A program made the translations under genes and the position numbers. From contig DAIMZO010000028.1 in NCBI GenBank assembly GCA_036733925.1, forward strand, positions 1 to 20,309: a stretch of DNA of 20,309 nucleotides, in the 5' to 3' direction. This document shows positions 8,844-16,471 of the stretch, one piece after another. The notes under the pieces are model-generated. The model was not told where the DNA came from. It worked only from the letters and a program-made list of their open reading frames with translations, and did no database searches. Source of the stretch: UBA2897 sp036733925 (GTDB lineage Bacteria; Bacillota; Negativicutes; Selenomonadales; Selenomonadaceae). The stretch's first letter is position 1. Every line of letters starts with the position of its first letter.

Positions 8844-9007
8844 CGGACAATATCGGAAAACAATATCGGACAATAGAAGAAAGACCGTACGAGGAAGTAC
8901 AGGCAGAGAACAAGGAGTTTGCGCATTGCTCGGCCTGTACTTTTCTGTTATTTTTGGGTGCAGGTATGCCTGTATACAGAGCTCAGACTATAGGGGAGAG
9001 GATTTTC

Positions 9008-9168
9008 ACGGCAAAGAAAAAAATCGCATTGATCGGCGGCGGCATTTCCGGCACCTATATCGCGCCGGATACCTGCCTCGCCCTCGGCATATCGGGGGCC
9101 ATCCAGTTCACGGACGGCATCCAGCGCGGCTCCTCGAGCGTGCTCATCGCGGTCAACAAGGATCTCGG
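9008..9168 (+). pseudogene. Fragment resembling the C-terminal domain of EtfA
   Basis: The frame reads KKKIALIGGGISGTYIAPD, then TCLALGISGAIQFTDGI and SVLIAVNKD. The part from GTYIAPD onward matches the FAD-binding C-terminal domain of electron transfer flavoprotein alpha (family pattern GQTG..(V/I)APKLY.A.GISGAIQ...G...S..I.AINKD). It is only ~50 residues, lacks the rest of EtfA, and the frame is lost straight after NKD. The preceding KKKIALIGGG looks instead like the start of an NAD-binding dehydrogenase such as malate dehydrogenase; an ACG at 9009 follows GGGGAGAGG-like sequence where an ATG would be expected. I read this as a scrap, possibly a mosaic of two genes. Confidence 0.5.
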
Positions 9169-9428
9169 CTTCGGCCGGCGTCATCATCCCGTTCCTGCAG
9201 GTTGTGCTCGCGACGGGTGCAGACCCGCTGCTCACGGCCTGTGCGGCAGCCGGCGGCTCGGCGGTCTGGCAGTACTTCCTGACCGGCGGTCCGGTCGCGG
9301 CGCTGTCGACGGTCATCCCGGTCATCCCGGGCTCCGACCTGAAGACGGCGAACCGCTTCCAGCGCCCGGCCATGGCCTTCGGCTTCGTGGTCCTCGCTGC
9401 ATGTATCTTCGTGATGTCGATCTTTTAA
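9169..9428 (+). pseudogene. C-terminal remnant of an integral membrane protein
   Basis: In the frame ending at the TAA at 9426-9428 the sequence reads GVIIPFLQVVLATGADPLL, AAAGGSAVWQYFLTGGPVAA, LSTVIPVIPGSD and finally AMAFGFVVLAACIFVMSIF. It contains about three hydrophobic segments and ends in a membrane helix, as a transporter C-terminus would. No start codon with an RBS precedes it and the upstream sequence is the unrelated EtfA-like scrap in another frame, so the N-terminal part is gone. I cannot name the family. It lies 27 bases before the asparaginase gene, so the intact form may once have been an uptake partner for it; this is speculation. Confidence 0.5.
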
Positions 9429-9455
9429 CCATGTTTTCCTGGGAGGTTTTTTGAG

Positions 9456-10439
9456 ATGAAGAAAATTACCATCGTCACGACGGGCGGCACGATCGCCATG
9501 AAGCTGGATCCGGCGACGGGCGGGCTCGTGCCGGCGGTCTCGGGCGATGATCTGATCGCCGCGGTGCCGGCGCTGAAGGATGTCGCCGAGGTCGAGGTGC
9601 ATGAGTCCTTGAACGTGCCGAGCGGGCACATCACGCCGGAGCTCATGCTGAAGATCGGCCGCGACGTCGATGCGCTCGCCGCGCGCGAGGACATTGCGGG
9701 CGTCGTGATCACGCACGGCACGGATACGATGGAGGAGACGGCCTATCTGCTGAACCTCACGCTCCATACGGAAAAGCCGGTTGCCATCACGGGCGCGATG
9801 CGCGGCGCGACCGATATGGGCTACGACGGCCCGGGCAACATCCTCGCGGCGGTGCGGACGGCGGCAAGCAATCAGGCGGCCGGCAAGGGCGTCCTGCTCG
9901 TGCTGAACGACGAGATTCACGCGGCCAACGAAGTTACGAAGACCCATACCGTCTCGTGCTCGACCTTCCATTCGCCGATGGCAGGCCCCATCGGGCACGT
10001 CTATTACGACGGCGTCGTGATCAACAGGCAGCCGACGAACTTGCAGAAAATCGATACCGATTATCTCGAGACAAACGTCGAGCTCCTGAAGGTCACGGCC
10101 GGCATGAGCGACTTTCTGTTCCGCGCCTGCGCCGATAAGCCTGTCGCCGGCCTCGTCGTCGAGGCGCTCGGCGCCGGCAACGTCCCGCCGACCGTCCGCG
10201 ATGGCATCGAATATGTGCGGAGCAAAGGCATCCCCGTCGTCCTAGCGAGCCGCGTCGGCACCGGCCGCGTCGTCCCCATCTACACCTACCTCGGCTCCGC
10301 CGGCGACATGGCGCAGTGGGACCTCATCGACGCCGGAGAAATCAATGGCCAGAAGGCACGTCTGAAACTCATGGCCGCCCTGACAAAGACCCGCGACATC
10401 TACGAACTCCAGCGCCTCTTTGCCGAGCGCGTAGACTGA
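9456..10439 (+). CDS. L-asparaginase
   Basis: It hydrolyses asparagine to aspartate and ammonia. The 327-residue protein has both asparaginase signatures: TTGGTIAM with the nucleophile Thr12, and ITHGTDTMEETAYLL with Thr89 and Asp90, plus the assisting Lys162 in NEVTKTHT. The tail holds the C-terminal-domain VEALGAGNVPP and VVLASRVGTGRV. There is no signal peptide, so it should act in the cytosol, although the body resembles the type II (AnsB-like) family. GGGAGG precedes the ATG. It is downstream of the membrane-protein remnant and upstream of the small CxxC gene. No partner such as an aspartase or dicarboxylate carrier is intact beside it. Confidence 0.95.
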   Translation: MKKITIVTTGGTIAMKLDPATGGLVPAVSGDDLIAAVPALKDVAEVEVHESLNVPSGHITPELMLKIGRDVDALAAREDIAGVVITHGTDTMEETAYLLNLTLHTEKPVAITGAMRGATDMGYDGPGNILAAVRTAASNQAAGKGVLLVLNDEIHAANEVTKTHTVSCSTFHSPMAGPIGHVYYDGVVINRQPTNLQKIDTDYLETNVELLKVTAGMSDFLFRACADKPVAGLVVEALGAGNVPPTVRDGIEYVRSKGIPVVLASRVGTGRVVPIYTYLGSAGDMAQWDLIDAGEINGQKARLKLMAALTKTRDIYELQRLFAERVD

Positions 10440-10513
10440 ACAAGTTCATTGGGAAGACCAAAAGAAAAGGGGGTGCCGTACAAGCAGAAATCGTCTGATG
10501 TCGAAAAAACAAT

Positions 10514-10542
10514 TTGCAACTGCTTGTCGAATCCGATATAAT
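10514..10542 (+). promoter_or_regulatory. Promoter of the 118-residue CxxC gene
   Basis: TTGCAA (10514-10519) and TATAAT (10537-10542) are separated by 17 bases, a strong sigma-70-type promoter. It sits 75 bases after the asparaginase stop and directly upstream of the hairpin at 10571. Confidence 0.75.
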
Positions 10543-10570
10543 CAAAGGGAAAGGCAAGGCAAAACTGGAT

Positions 10571-10601
10571 AAAGCATTTGTCTGGTGGCAAGTGCTTTTT
10601 T
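10571..10601 (+). terminator. Intrinsic terminator in the leader of the CxxC gene
   Basis: GCATTTG (10574-10580) pairs with CAAGTGC (10589-10595, one G-U), extended by flanking A/T pairs to ten base pairs, with an eight-base loop and T6 (10596-10601). It lies downstream of the TTGCAA/TATAAT promoter and upstream of the ATG at 10631, so it may act as an attenuator; it could also simply end asparaginase transcription. Confidence 0.7.
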
Positions 10602-10630
10602 CATAGGTTGTTATAGGGAGGATGGTCGTT

Positions 10631-10987
10631 ATGACGAAACAGGAACTTTTAGAGGCTGCGAAGAAGACGGCGGCGGCTCCGTCGTGCTATCCGGGGCTCA
10701 AGACGCTGATCGAGGCTTGGGAGAAGGCGCTCGGCACGCCGGATGAGCATGCGGCCGCAACCAAGATGCTCGAAGGTCTCAAGGAGTGCGTCGGCGATAT
10801 CGATGGCTTCATCGCGTTTGCCGGCTCTCCGGACGGTGCAAAGATTCTCGGCGGCGAAGAGGCCGCCAAGCAGGCCATCGAGGCCGCAAAGTCTGCAAAG
10901 GCAAAGGGCACGAAGTACTGCATCTGCCCAGCCTGCACGAACGGCGGCATCCTGCTCGACCACGAAGCGGATCTCTTGAAATATTGA
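10631..10987 (+). CDS. Small C-terminal CxxC protein, unknown function
   Basis: A 118-residue protein starting MTKQELLEAAKKTAAAPSCY. AGGGAGG (10615-10621) is nine bases before ATG 10631, so I prefer this start to the ATG at 10622. The body is helical and Ala/Lys-rich; the C-terminus has KYCICPACTNGGILLD, a CxC-PxC cluster that could bind a metal or act in redox chemistry. There is no membrane segment. I recall similar short proteins in Selenomonas relatives being labelled as Hsp90-like chaperones, but nothing in the sequence shows an Hsp90 ATPase domain and I do not support that name. It has its own promoter, a leader hairpin and a terminator, so it is monocistronic. Confidence 0.8.
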   Translation: MTKQELLEAAKKTAAAPSCYPGLKTLIEAWEKALGTPDEHAAATKMLEGLKECVGDIDGFIAFAGSPDGAKILGGEEAAKQAIEAAKSAKAKGTKYCICPACTNGGILLDHEADLLKY

Positions 10988-11006
10988 TTATTCTATGACG
11001 CATAAG

Positions 11007-11044
11007 AAAAGCGCAACGGCAAGATGTTTGCTGTTGCGCTTTTT
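11007..11044. terminator. Bidirectional intrinsic terminator
   Basis: A 12-bp stem with one G-T pair (11011-11022 with 11028-11039), five-base loop, flanked by AAAA on the left and TTTTT on the right. It ends the CxxC gene and could also serve transcripts from the opposite strand. Confidence 0.9.
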
Positions 11045-11123
11045 ACGTGGATTTCAGTCGAAGTTCTCAAAGACCTCACGGATGTCGACGTAGCGGTCTT
11101 CGCAGAGGATTACGCTCTGTGTT

Positions 11124-11414
11124 TCATTTCACCTTGGTGCCGAAGAGGTAGATGAGGATGGTCAGCACGATGCCGAGGAGGCCCCAGAGGGCGCCTTTTT
11201 CGATGAAGGCGTAGATGGTGGCGAGCACGCACATGAGGATGGCGAAGAGGGTGCCCTTTGCCATCTGGCGGCGTTTTGCGAAGGTCTCGTAGTCGACGCC
11301 GGTCTTCTTCTTGAAGCATTCATGGCAGATAATCTCGGGATTGCCCTGCTCGTCTTTGTAGGTCAGGGCGTCTTTATCGGATATTTTCTTGCCGCAATGG
11401 GCACAGGTCTGCAT
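11124..11414 (-). CDS. Small zinc-ribbon membrane protein
   Basis: A 96-residue protein with an N-terminal four-cysteine zinc-binding motif (CAHCGKKI at residues 4-11 and CHECFKKK at about 30-37), followed by two hydrophobic stretches that should span the membrane: GTLFAILMCVLATIYAF and WGLLGIVLTILIYLFG. The ribbon end should stay in the cytosol. GGAG lies at a suitable distance before the ATG. The family is not one I can name. The gene shares a strand with the CBS protein upstream (55 bases apart), so both may be on one transcript. Confidence 0.8.
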   Translation of the reverse strand: MQTCAHCGKKISDKDALTYKDEQGNPEIICHECFKKKTGVDYETFAKRRQMAKGTLFAILMCVLATIYAFIEKGALWGLLGIVLTILIYLFGTKVK

Positions 11415-11468
11415 AGTTTTTCGCTCCTATCTTTTCGGTATGAGGCTGATCAAAGCCTTCCCTACACC

Positions 11469-12812
11469 TCAGTCCTTTTTCTCGTCTTTCTTGCCGGCCG
11501 GCTGCGGCGGGGCGGGCGGCTTCCGCGTCATAAGGATCTTGTCGACGCGCGCGCGATCCATCGCGAGGATCTTGAACGTGAAATCGTCCCACGTGATGAT
11601 CTCGCCTTTGCGCGGGATGCGGCCGAGCAGGGATGTCACGAACCCGCCCATGGTCTGATACTGGTCGTGCTCCTCCTCCGGCAGCTCGTCGAGGCCGAAC
11701 TGTTCCTTGAAATCGTCGATGCCGTAGAGGCCGTCGACATACCAGAAATGGTCGCCGCGCGGCCGCAGGCTGACCGGATCCGTGACTTCGCCCTCCGGGT
11801 CGCCGAGAATCTCGGAGAGGACGTCCTCCATCGTCAGGATGCCGATGACGCCGCCGTATTCGTCGAGAATCACGGCCTCATGGATGCCGGAGCTCTGGAG
11901 CTTTTCGAGCGCGCGCAGCGCGTCCATGGAGCGCGGCAGGAACATCGGCTTCCGGATGTAGTCCTCGAGCCGGATTTCCTGATGGGAGAGCGCGGCGCTG
12001 AGCAGCTCTCGTGCGTGGATGATGCCGGCGAAATCGTCGAGATTCTCGCGGCCGGCCGGGAAAATCTCCTGCTGGCTTTTCGCGATGCATTCGAGGTTGT
12101 GCGGGAGGTCGTCCTCGAGGTCGAGCCAGAGCATCTGCGTGCGCGGCGTCATGAGCGCGGAAACGGTCTGGTCGGACAGGCGGAAGATGCGCCCGACGAG
12201 ATCCTGCTCGCTCTTTTCGAATGTGCCGTCCTCGGTGCCCTGCTCGATGAGATCCTTGACCTCGTCCTCGGTTACGACGTCCTGCGTTTTCGGGTTCATG
12301 CCGAACAGTACGAGCAGGAAATTCGCCGATTTCGAGAAGATGATGGTGAACGGGTGGGCGAGGCGCGTCAGCCGCAGGAGCCGCTTCTGGTGGTGCAGCA
12401 GGAAATGTTCCGGCTTCTGCAGGGCGGCCTTCTTCGGCAGAAACTCGGAGAATACGAGCGAGACATAGGTCATGCCGAGGATCGAGATCAGCAATGCGAT
12501 GAGGCTCGCATGCGGGATGCCTGTGAGCAGGCCCGCGAGCAGCGGGGTCAGGGAAACGCCGGTCCCGAGGCCGAGCAGGATGCTCGTGAATGCGATGCCC
12601 ATCTGTACGAAGTCAAAGGCCTCCTCCGGTGCGTCGAGCAACGCAATTGCGGCGTCGACATCGGCGCGCTTCGACTCGTCCTCGTCGGCGATTTTCTCGA
12701 GCTTCGAGCGGTGGCTTTCCGTCAGCGCCGTCTCGAGCAGGGAGAAATACGCCGATGCCAGCAGGCACAGGAGCAACAGGAGAAGCAATAGGGAGGCTTC
12801 GGTACTATCCAA
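11469..12812 (-). CDS. CNNM/CorC-type CBS-domain membrane protein (HlyC/CorC family)
   Basis: About 447 residues with the classic three-part layout: a DUF21/CNNM membrane domain with about four hydrophobic segments (residues 6-170, including YFSLLETALTESHRSKLE and LVFSEFLPKKAAL), a CBS pair (about 215-340, with LMTPRTQMLWLD and ILDEYGGVIGILTMEDVLSE), and the C-terminal CorC_HlyC domain (about 350-430). The family is tied to magnesium or cobalt efflux and export; older labels call it a haemolysin without good reason. Translation appears to start at a TTG (12812), as no ATG lies near the expected N-terminus; AAAGGA lies upstream. A Pro/Lys-rich tail ends the protein. No partner transporter is adjacent. 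Confidence 0.92.
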   Translation of the reverse strand: MDSTEASLLLLLLLLCLLASAYFSLLETALTESHRSKLEKIADEDESKRADVDAAIALLDAPEEAFDFVQMGIAFTSILLGLGTGVSLTPLLAGLLTGIPHASLIALLISILGMTYVSLVFSEFLPKKAALQKPEHFLLHHQKRLLRLTRLAHPFTIIFSKSANFLLVLFGMNPKTQDVVTEDEVKDLIEQGTEDGTFEKSEQDLVGRIFRLSDQTVSALMTPRTQMLWLDLEDDLPHNLECIAKSQQEIFPAGRENLDDFAGIIHARELLSAALSHQEIRLEDYIRKPMFLPRSMDALRALEKLQSSGIHEAVILDEYGGVIGILTMEDVLSEILGDPEGEVTDPVSLRPRGDHFWYVDGLYGIDDFKEQFGLDELPEEEHDQYQTMGGFVTSLLGRIPRKGEIITWDDFTFKILAMDRARVDKILMTRKPPAPPQPAGKKDEKKD

Positions 12813-12862
12813 AAAATATCACATTCCTTTCGCAATCAGAAATACTGCTTCTATCATAACAT

Positions 12863-12897
12863 AAAACCACCCGCAAGTCTTGTCCCGGGTGGCTTTT
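12863..12897. terminator. Intrinsic terminator between kinase and CBS genes
   Basis: CCACCCG (12867-12873) pairs with CGGGTGG (12886-12892). AAAA on the left gives a T4 tract for minus-strand transcripts leaving the kinase gene, and CTTTT lies on the right. It should separate the kinase gene from the CBS gene downstream. Confidence 0.75.
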
Positions 12898-12918
12898 CAT
12901 GCGTAAAATCCATGTAAA

Positions 12919-13932
12919 TCAGTGCAGCAGGCGCTGCAGCTCCTCCTCGGAGAGGTGGAACGTCTTCATCAGGCTCTCGCGGTTCATGGAACCGGACTCA
13001 AAAAGGTGGCGCAGGATGTTCTTTCGCGCGGTCTCGATGCCCTGCTGATAGCCGACGGCGAACGGCCTATTGCTGCGGCCGCCCGTGGCCATCTGATTCT
13101 CATAGGCGCGCAGCATCGGGTCATCCTGCCGCCGGACGCTGTCGAAGTCGGTCTGCGATTCCTGCGCACGGCGCTGCTGCTCGAGCCGGCTCGGCGCGGG
13201 CAGATAGTCGCCGTCCTCGCTGTAAATCCAGGTCTCGTCGGCCGGGATTGAGCCGGTCAGCACCTGCATGATGGCCGGGCGGTAGTCCTCCTCGTAGCGG
13301 CGTTCGGCCTCGCTTTCCGTGAGCCCCTTGCCCGTCAGATGTTTCTGGATGCGTGCGGCGAGGCTCTCCGGATGTGTCGTGATGCCGACCGTGTAGTCCG
13401 CGTAGGGGCGGAGCTTTTCCCAGCCATCGCGGTCGTAGAGCAGCCAGCAGCCCTCGAAGAGCACGATGGGCTTGCGGATCGGCGTGATGTCTGGCACAAT
13501 CTCGCCGCGCGAAGGGTCGTAGACCGGGAAGCGGACGTCCTCGCCGGCTGCGAGGCGCGCAATCTTCTCGTAGAGGGCCTCGGTGTCAAAGGCGAGGGGG
13601 CCGTATGGGGAGAGCAGCTTGCCCTCTGCGTCGCGCTCCCGCTTCAGATCCTCCGCAGGGCGCGAAAAGCCCTCGAGTCCGAGCCTCTGGACGGGGACGA
13701 GGCCATCCGCCATCTGCAGTGAGAGGCGCTCGAGGAAATAGGAGAGCGTCGTCTTGCCCGTGGCCGCCGGGGCGGCGAGATAGATGAGGATGCGGTGTCC
13801 CTTCTGCCGATAGAGGTCAGCCAGGTGCGCGAGCAGCGGCAGGAACAGCTTCTTGATTGCCGTGTCGCTATACGCGAGTTTCCGTGTCTGCCCGTTGATC
13901 GTGACTAGACAGCTCCGCCAGGACTTCCCCAT
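12919..13932 (-). CDS. P-loop kinase of the uridine kinase/fructokinase-like group
   Basis: A 337-residue protein from the ATG at 13932, where AAGGAGG sits about ten bases upstream; the open frame extends 35 residues further without an RBS. A Walker A loop is at residues 54-61 (APAATGKT), in which the usual first Gly is Ala. PVYDPSRGEIVPD and VLFEGCWLLYDRDGW follow, the pattern of uridine kinase, phosphoribulokinase and YggC-like sugar or nucleoside kinases. Substrate is not evident. The last ~50 residues (GYQQGIETARKNILRHLFE then LSEEELQRLL) are a helical tail like those at the end of Rpn/PD-(D/E)XK proteins, which is odd for a kinase. It diverges from the AGCS symporter across a ~200-base AT-rich gap. 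Confidence 0.8.
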   Translation of the reverse strand: MGKSWRSCLVTINGQTRKLAYSDTAIKKLFLPLLAHLADLYRQKGHRILIYLAAPAATGKTTLSYFLERLSLQMADGLVPVQRLGLEGFSRPAEDLKRERDAEGKLLSPYGPLAFDTEALYEKIARLAAGEDVRFPVYDPSRGEIVPDITPIRKPIVLFEGCWLLYDRDGWEKLRPYADYTVGITTHPESLAARIQKHLTGKGLTESEAERRYEEDYRPAIMQVLTGSIPADETWIYSEDGDYLPAPSRLEQQRRAQESQTDFDSVRRQDDPMLRAYENQMATGGRSNRPFAVGYQQGIETARKNILRHLFESGSMNRESLMKTFHLSEEELQRLLH

Positions 13933-14025
13933 GTTGACTGCCTCCTTGCGCAAAACTTCTCTATAGACAATTTCGTTAAGCATGGAAAGAATCCTGCTGA
14001 CTGGGAAAATAATTACAAAATTCTG

Positions 14026-14054
14026 TTGACAAAACACAGTCTATGCATTAATGT
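14026..14054 (+). promoter_or_regulatory. Promoter of the AGCS symporter gene
   Basis: TTGACA at 14026-14031 and TAATGT at 14049-14054 with a 17-base spacer, about 85 bases before the ATG. A 7-bp inverted repeat (GATTATC 14080-14086, GATAATC 14098-14104) lies in the leader and could be an operator. Confidence 0.65.
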
Positions 14055-14138
14055 AAATAGTGTTACGAAATTATATTATGATTATCTTTTCATACGAGAT
14101 AATCGAGGTATTATCTACTCAAGGAGGACAACATCTCT

Positions 14139-15509
14139 ATGGAATCTCTCATTCCAGTACTCAATGCCATTGATTCATTCATGTGGGGCCCACCGCTGAT
14201 CACATTGCTGGTCGGCACGGGCATCTACCTGACCATCCGGCTGAAGCTCCTGCAGGTGTTCCGCCTGCCGCTCGCGCTGAAGCTGATCTTCAAGGCGAAG
14301 AACAAGGGAGAGGGCGACGTTTCGAGCTTCAAGGCACTCTGCGTCGCGCTCGCGGCGACGGTCGGCACGGGCAACATCGTCGGCGTCGCGACGGCGGTCA
14401 AGGTCGGCGGCCCGGGCGCCATCTTCTGGATGTGGATGGCGGCGTTCTTCGGCATGGCGACGAAGTATTCCGAGGGCCTGCTCGCCATCAAATACCGCTC
14501 CGTCGATGAGAAGGGCGAGATTGCCGGCGGCCCGATGTTCTACATCCGCAACGGCATGGGCGAGAAATGGAAGCCGCTCGCGACGTTCTTCGCCGTGGCC
14601 TGCATCCTCGTCGCGTTCCTCGGCATTGGCACATTCCCGCAGGTCAACGCGATTGTCGACAGCGTGAATCTGTCATTCGGTTTCCCGAAGGCCGCGACGG
14701 ACGCCATCCTGACGTTCTTCATCGCCGCCATCACAATCGGCGGCCTGCAGTCCATCGCGCGCGTCGCGTCCGGCATCATCCCGTTCATGGCGTTCTTCTA
14801 CGTCGCCATCTGCATCGGCCTGATCGTCGTGAACATCGACCAGCTGCCGGCGGCGGTCGGCCTGATCATCGAGGATGCGTTCACGGGGCAGGCCGCGGTC
14901 GGCGGCTTTGCCGGTTCGACCATCATGATGGCCATGCAGAACGGCATCGCGCGAGGCGTGTTCTCGAATGAGTCCGGCCTCGGCTCCGCACCGATTGCGG
15001 CAGCCGCAGCCAAGACGAAATGGCCAGCTGAGCAGGGCCTGATTTCGATGACGGGTACGTTTATCGACACCATCATCATCTGCACGATGACTGGCCTTGC
15101 GCTCGTATTGACGGGCGTATGGCAGGGTGATGCGGCCGGCGCGGCCATGACGAATGCGGCGTTCTCCGCGACGTACGGCTCGATCGGCGGCGGCCTGCTG
15201 ACCATCTCGCTCGTGCTGTTCGCGTTCACGACGATCCTCGGCTGGAACTACTACGGCGAGCGCGCCTGCATTTATCTGTTCGGCACGAAGGGCGTCCTGC
15301 CATACCGCCTGATTTTCATTGTGCTCGTCGCTTCCGGTGCGTTCCTGAAGCTCGAGACCATCTGGATCCTCGCTGATATCGTCAACGGCCTCATGGCCAT
15401 CCCGAACCTGATTGCGCTGATCGCGCTGTCCGGCGTCATCGTCGCCGAGACGAAGAAATACCTCGACTACCGCAGATCCGTGCCCGTCGAGCCGAATGAC
15501 GAGCGCTGA
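14139..15509 (+). CDS. Sodium:alanine/glycine symporter (AGCS family)
   Basis: A 456-residue integral membrane transporter that imports alanine or glycine with sodium. The family signature is near the N-terminus: ATVGTGNIVGVATAVKVGGP followed by GAIFWMWMAAFFGMATKYSE. There are about eleven hydrophobic segments, with SNESGLGSAPIAAAAA in the middle and FAFTTILGWNYYGERA late, both conserved in AGCS. AAGGAGGA lies ten bases before the ATG. It is monocistronic: own promoter upstream and a strong terminator after the stop. Alanine or glycine is the family's usual substrate and I cannot narrow it further. Glycine would link to glyA at 18968, which is only suggestive. Confidence 0.95.
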   Translation: MESLIPVLNAIDSFMWGPPLITLLVGTGIYLTIRLKLLQVFRLPLALKLIFKAKNKGEGDVSSFKALCVALAATVGTGNIVGVATAVKVGGPGAIFWMWMAAFFGMATKYSEGLLAIKYRSVDEKGEIAGGPMFYIRNGMGEKWKPLATFFAVACILVAFLGIGTFPQVNAIVDSVNLSFGFPKAATDAILTFFIAAITIGGLQSIARVASGIIPFMAFFYVAICIGLIVVNIDQLPAAVGLIIEDAFTGQAAVGGFAGSTIMMAMQNGIARGVFSNESGLGSAPIAAAAAKTKWPAEQGLISMTGTFIDTIIICTMTGLALVLTGVWQGDAAGAAMTNAAFSATYGSIGGGLLTISLVLFAFTTILGWNYYGERACIYLFGTKGVLPYRLIFIVLVASGAFLKLETIWILADIVNGLMAIPNLIALIALSGVIVAETKKYLDYRRSVPVEPNDER

Positions 15510-15527
15510 GTCTCGAGAAAATCCCGG

Positions 15528-15566
15528 ATAACCGCTAGGTCTTTGAACGGCCGGCGGTTATTTTTT
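15528..15566 (+). terminator. Intrinsic terminator of the AGCS gene
   Basis: ATAACCGC (15528-15535) pairs with GCGGTTAT (15554-15561), followed by a T-run to 15566. Confidence 0.85.
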
Positions 15567-15678
15567 ATGAGAATTCTTCTCCTGCCCTTTCCAGCCTTAT
15601 CCCTTTTCGATACATTCGATACAATAGTACAGAATTGTGCAGAGAGGGATGCATTTTTCAGGAGGGGAAGAACGGATA

Positions 15679-16318
15679 TGGGACTCGGAAGAAATTCATC
15701 TTGCTCGCAGGGATTGCAGGCATCATCATGGCAATCGTGTCGATTGCCGGGGATTTCGCCTATGCGAAGGTGCCGCGCACGAAATGGGTCATCGGCATCA
15801 TGGTGCCGGAGCAGGCGATTTTCGGCGCGATGGATTCGATGAAGCTCATGTATGCCATCCTGACGATTGTCGGCATCCTGCTCATCGTCTATGCCTGCCT
15901 GCAGCTGTCGACCGCATGGGGCATATCGAGGAGTCCGTCGACCAGTCGGCGGCGGTCGTTGCCAAGCTCGGCGAGAACTCCAAGCAGATTGGAGAGATCG
16001 CCGATACGATGGCCGGCATCGCAGACCAGACGACGCTGCTCGCACTTCAAGCACATCATGGAGCAGGTTGCGGACATCTGCGACCGCATGAATGAGATCG
16101 ACAGCTCGCTCCGCGAGGTATCCACTGGCAGCGACAACATCACGCGTGCAGTAAAGGATATCGATGAAGTGAGCCGGCAGGCGGCCGAGCAGACGGAGTC
16201 CATTTCGGCGGCAACGGAAGAGCAATCGGCATCGAATGAAGAGATTGCCGCTGCGTCGTAGTCTCTCGCGAAACTCGCGCAGGATTTGCAAGACCTTGCA
16301 GTGAAGTTCCGCGCCTGA
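15679..16318 (+). pseudogene. Decayed methyl-accepting chemotaxis protein
   Basis: Pieces of a chemotaxis receptor survive in different frames. An ATG at 15679 follows AGGAGGGG, but the frame slips within about ten bases (restoring one A near 15690 gives MGLGKKFILLAGIAG, a first membrane helix). Next come IGIMVPEQAIFGAMDSMKLM and the second helix YAILTIVGILLIVYACLQL, then in another frame VAKLGENSKQIGEIADTMAG and IADQTTLLAL, the start of the signalling domain. ICDRMNEIDSSLREVSTGSD and IDEVSRQAAEQTESISAATE follow in yet another frame. A TAG at 16259-16261 interrupts the usual EIAAAS.SLAKLA ending, which then runs to TGA 16316-16318. The ligand-binding, HAMP and hairpin-tip parts are deleted. 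No function remains; no other motility gene is nearby. Confidence 0.9.
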
Positions 16319-16366
16319 GCATGATCCGCCGGCAGAACAGAGGACACTCTATCTTCCGATGATAGG

Positions 16367-16410
16367 AAACTTCCCGTCGGGGCAGAAGCTCTGGCGGGAA
16401 GTTTTGCTTT
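16367..16410 (+). terminator. Intrinsic terminator downstream of the receptor remnant
   Basis: AAACTTCCCG (16367-16376) pairs perfectly with CGGGAAGTTT (16395-16404), followed by T, G, C and TTT. The hairpin survives although the gene before it has decayed. Confidence 0.75.
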
Positions 16411-16436
16411 ACAGGTGTTTTTTCCTGCGATAAAAT
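16408..16436 (+). promoter_or_regulatory. Promoter of the phosphoethanolamine transferase gene
   Basis: TTTACA (16408-16413) and TAAAAT (16431-16436) with a 17-base spacer, 36 bases before the ATG at 16472. It begins where the preceding terminator ends. Confidence 0.6.
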
Positions 16437-16471
16437 AAGTAAGATATATCTTTTTAAGAATGAGGGATTTT

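Noticed and set aside
10631..10987. Naming the CxxC protein an Hsp90-type chaperone
   Set aside because: The protein is 118 residues and has no Hsp90 ATPase motif; such a name would be an inherited label only.
11322..12791. Long plus-strand frame of 489 residues
   Set aside because: Antisense shadow of the CNNM/CorC-type gene, which has clear domains on the minus strand.
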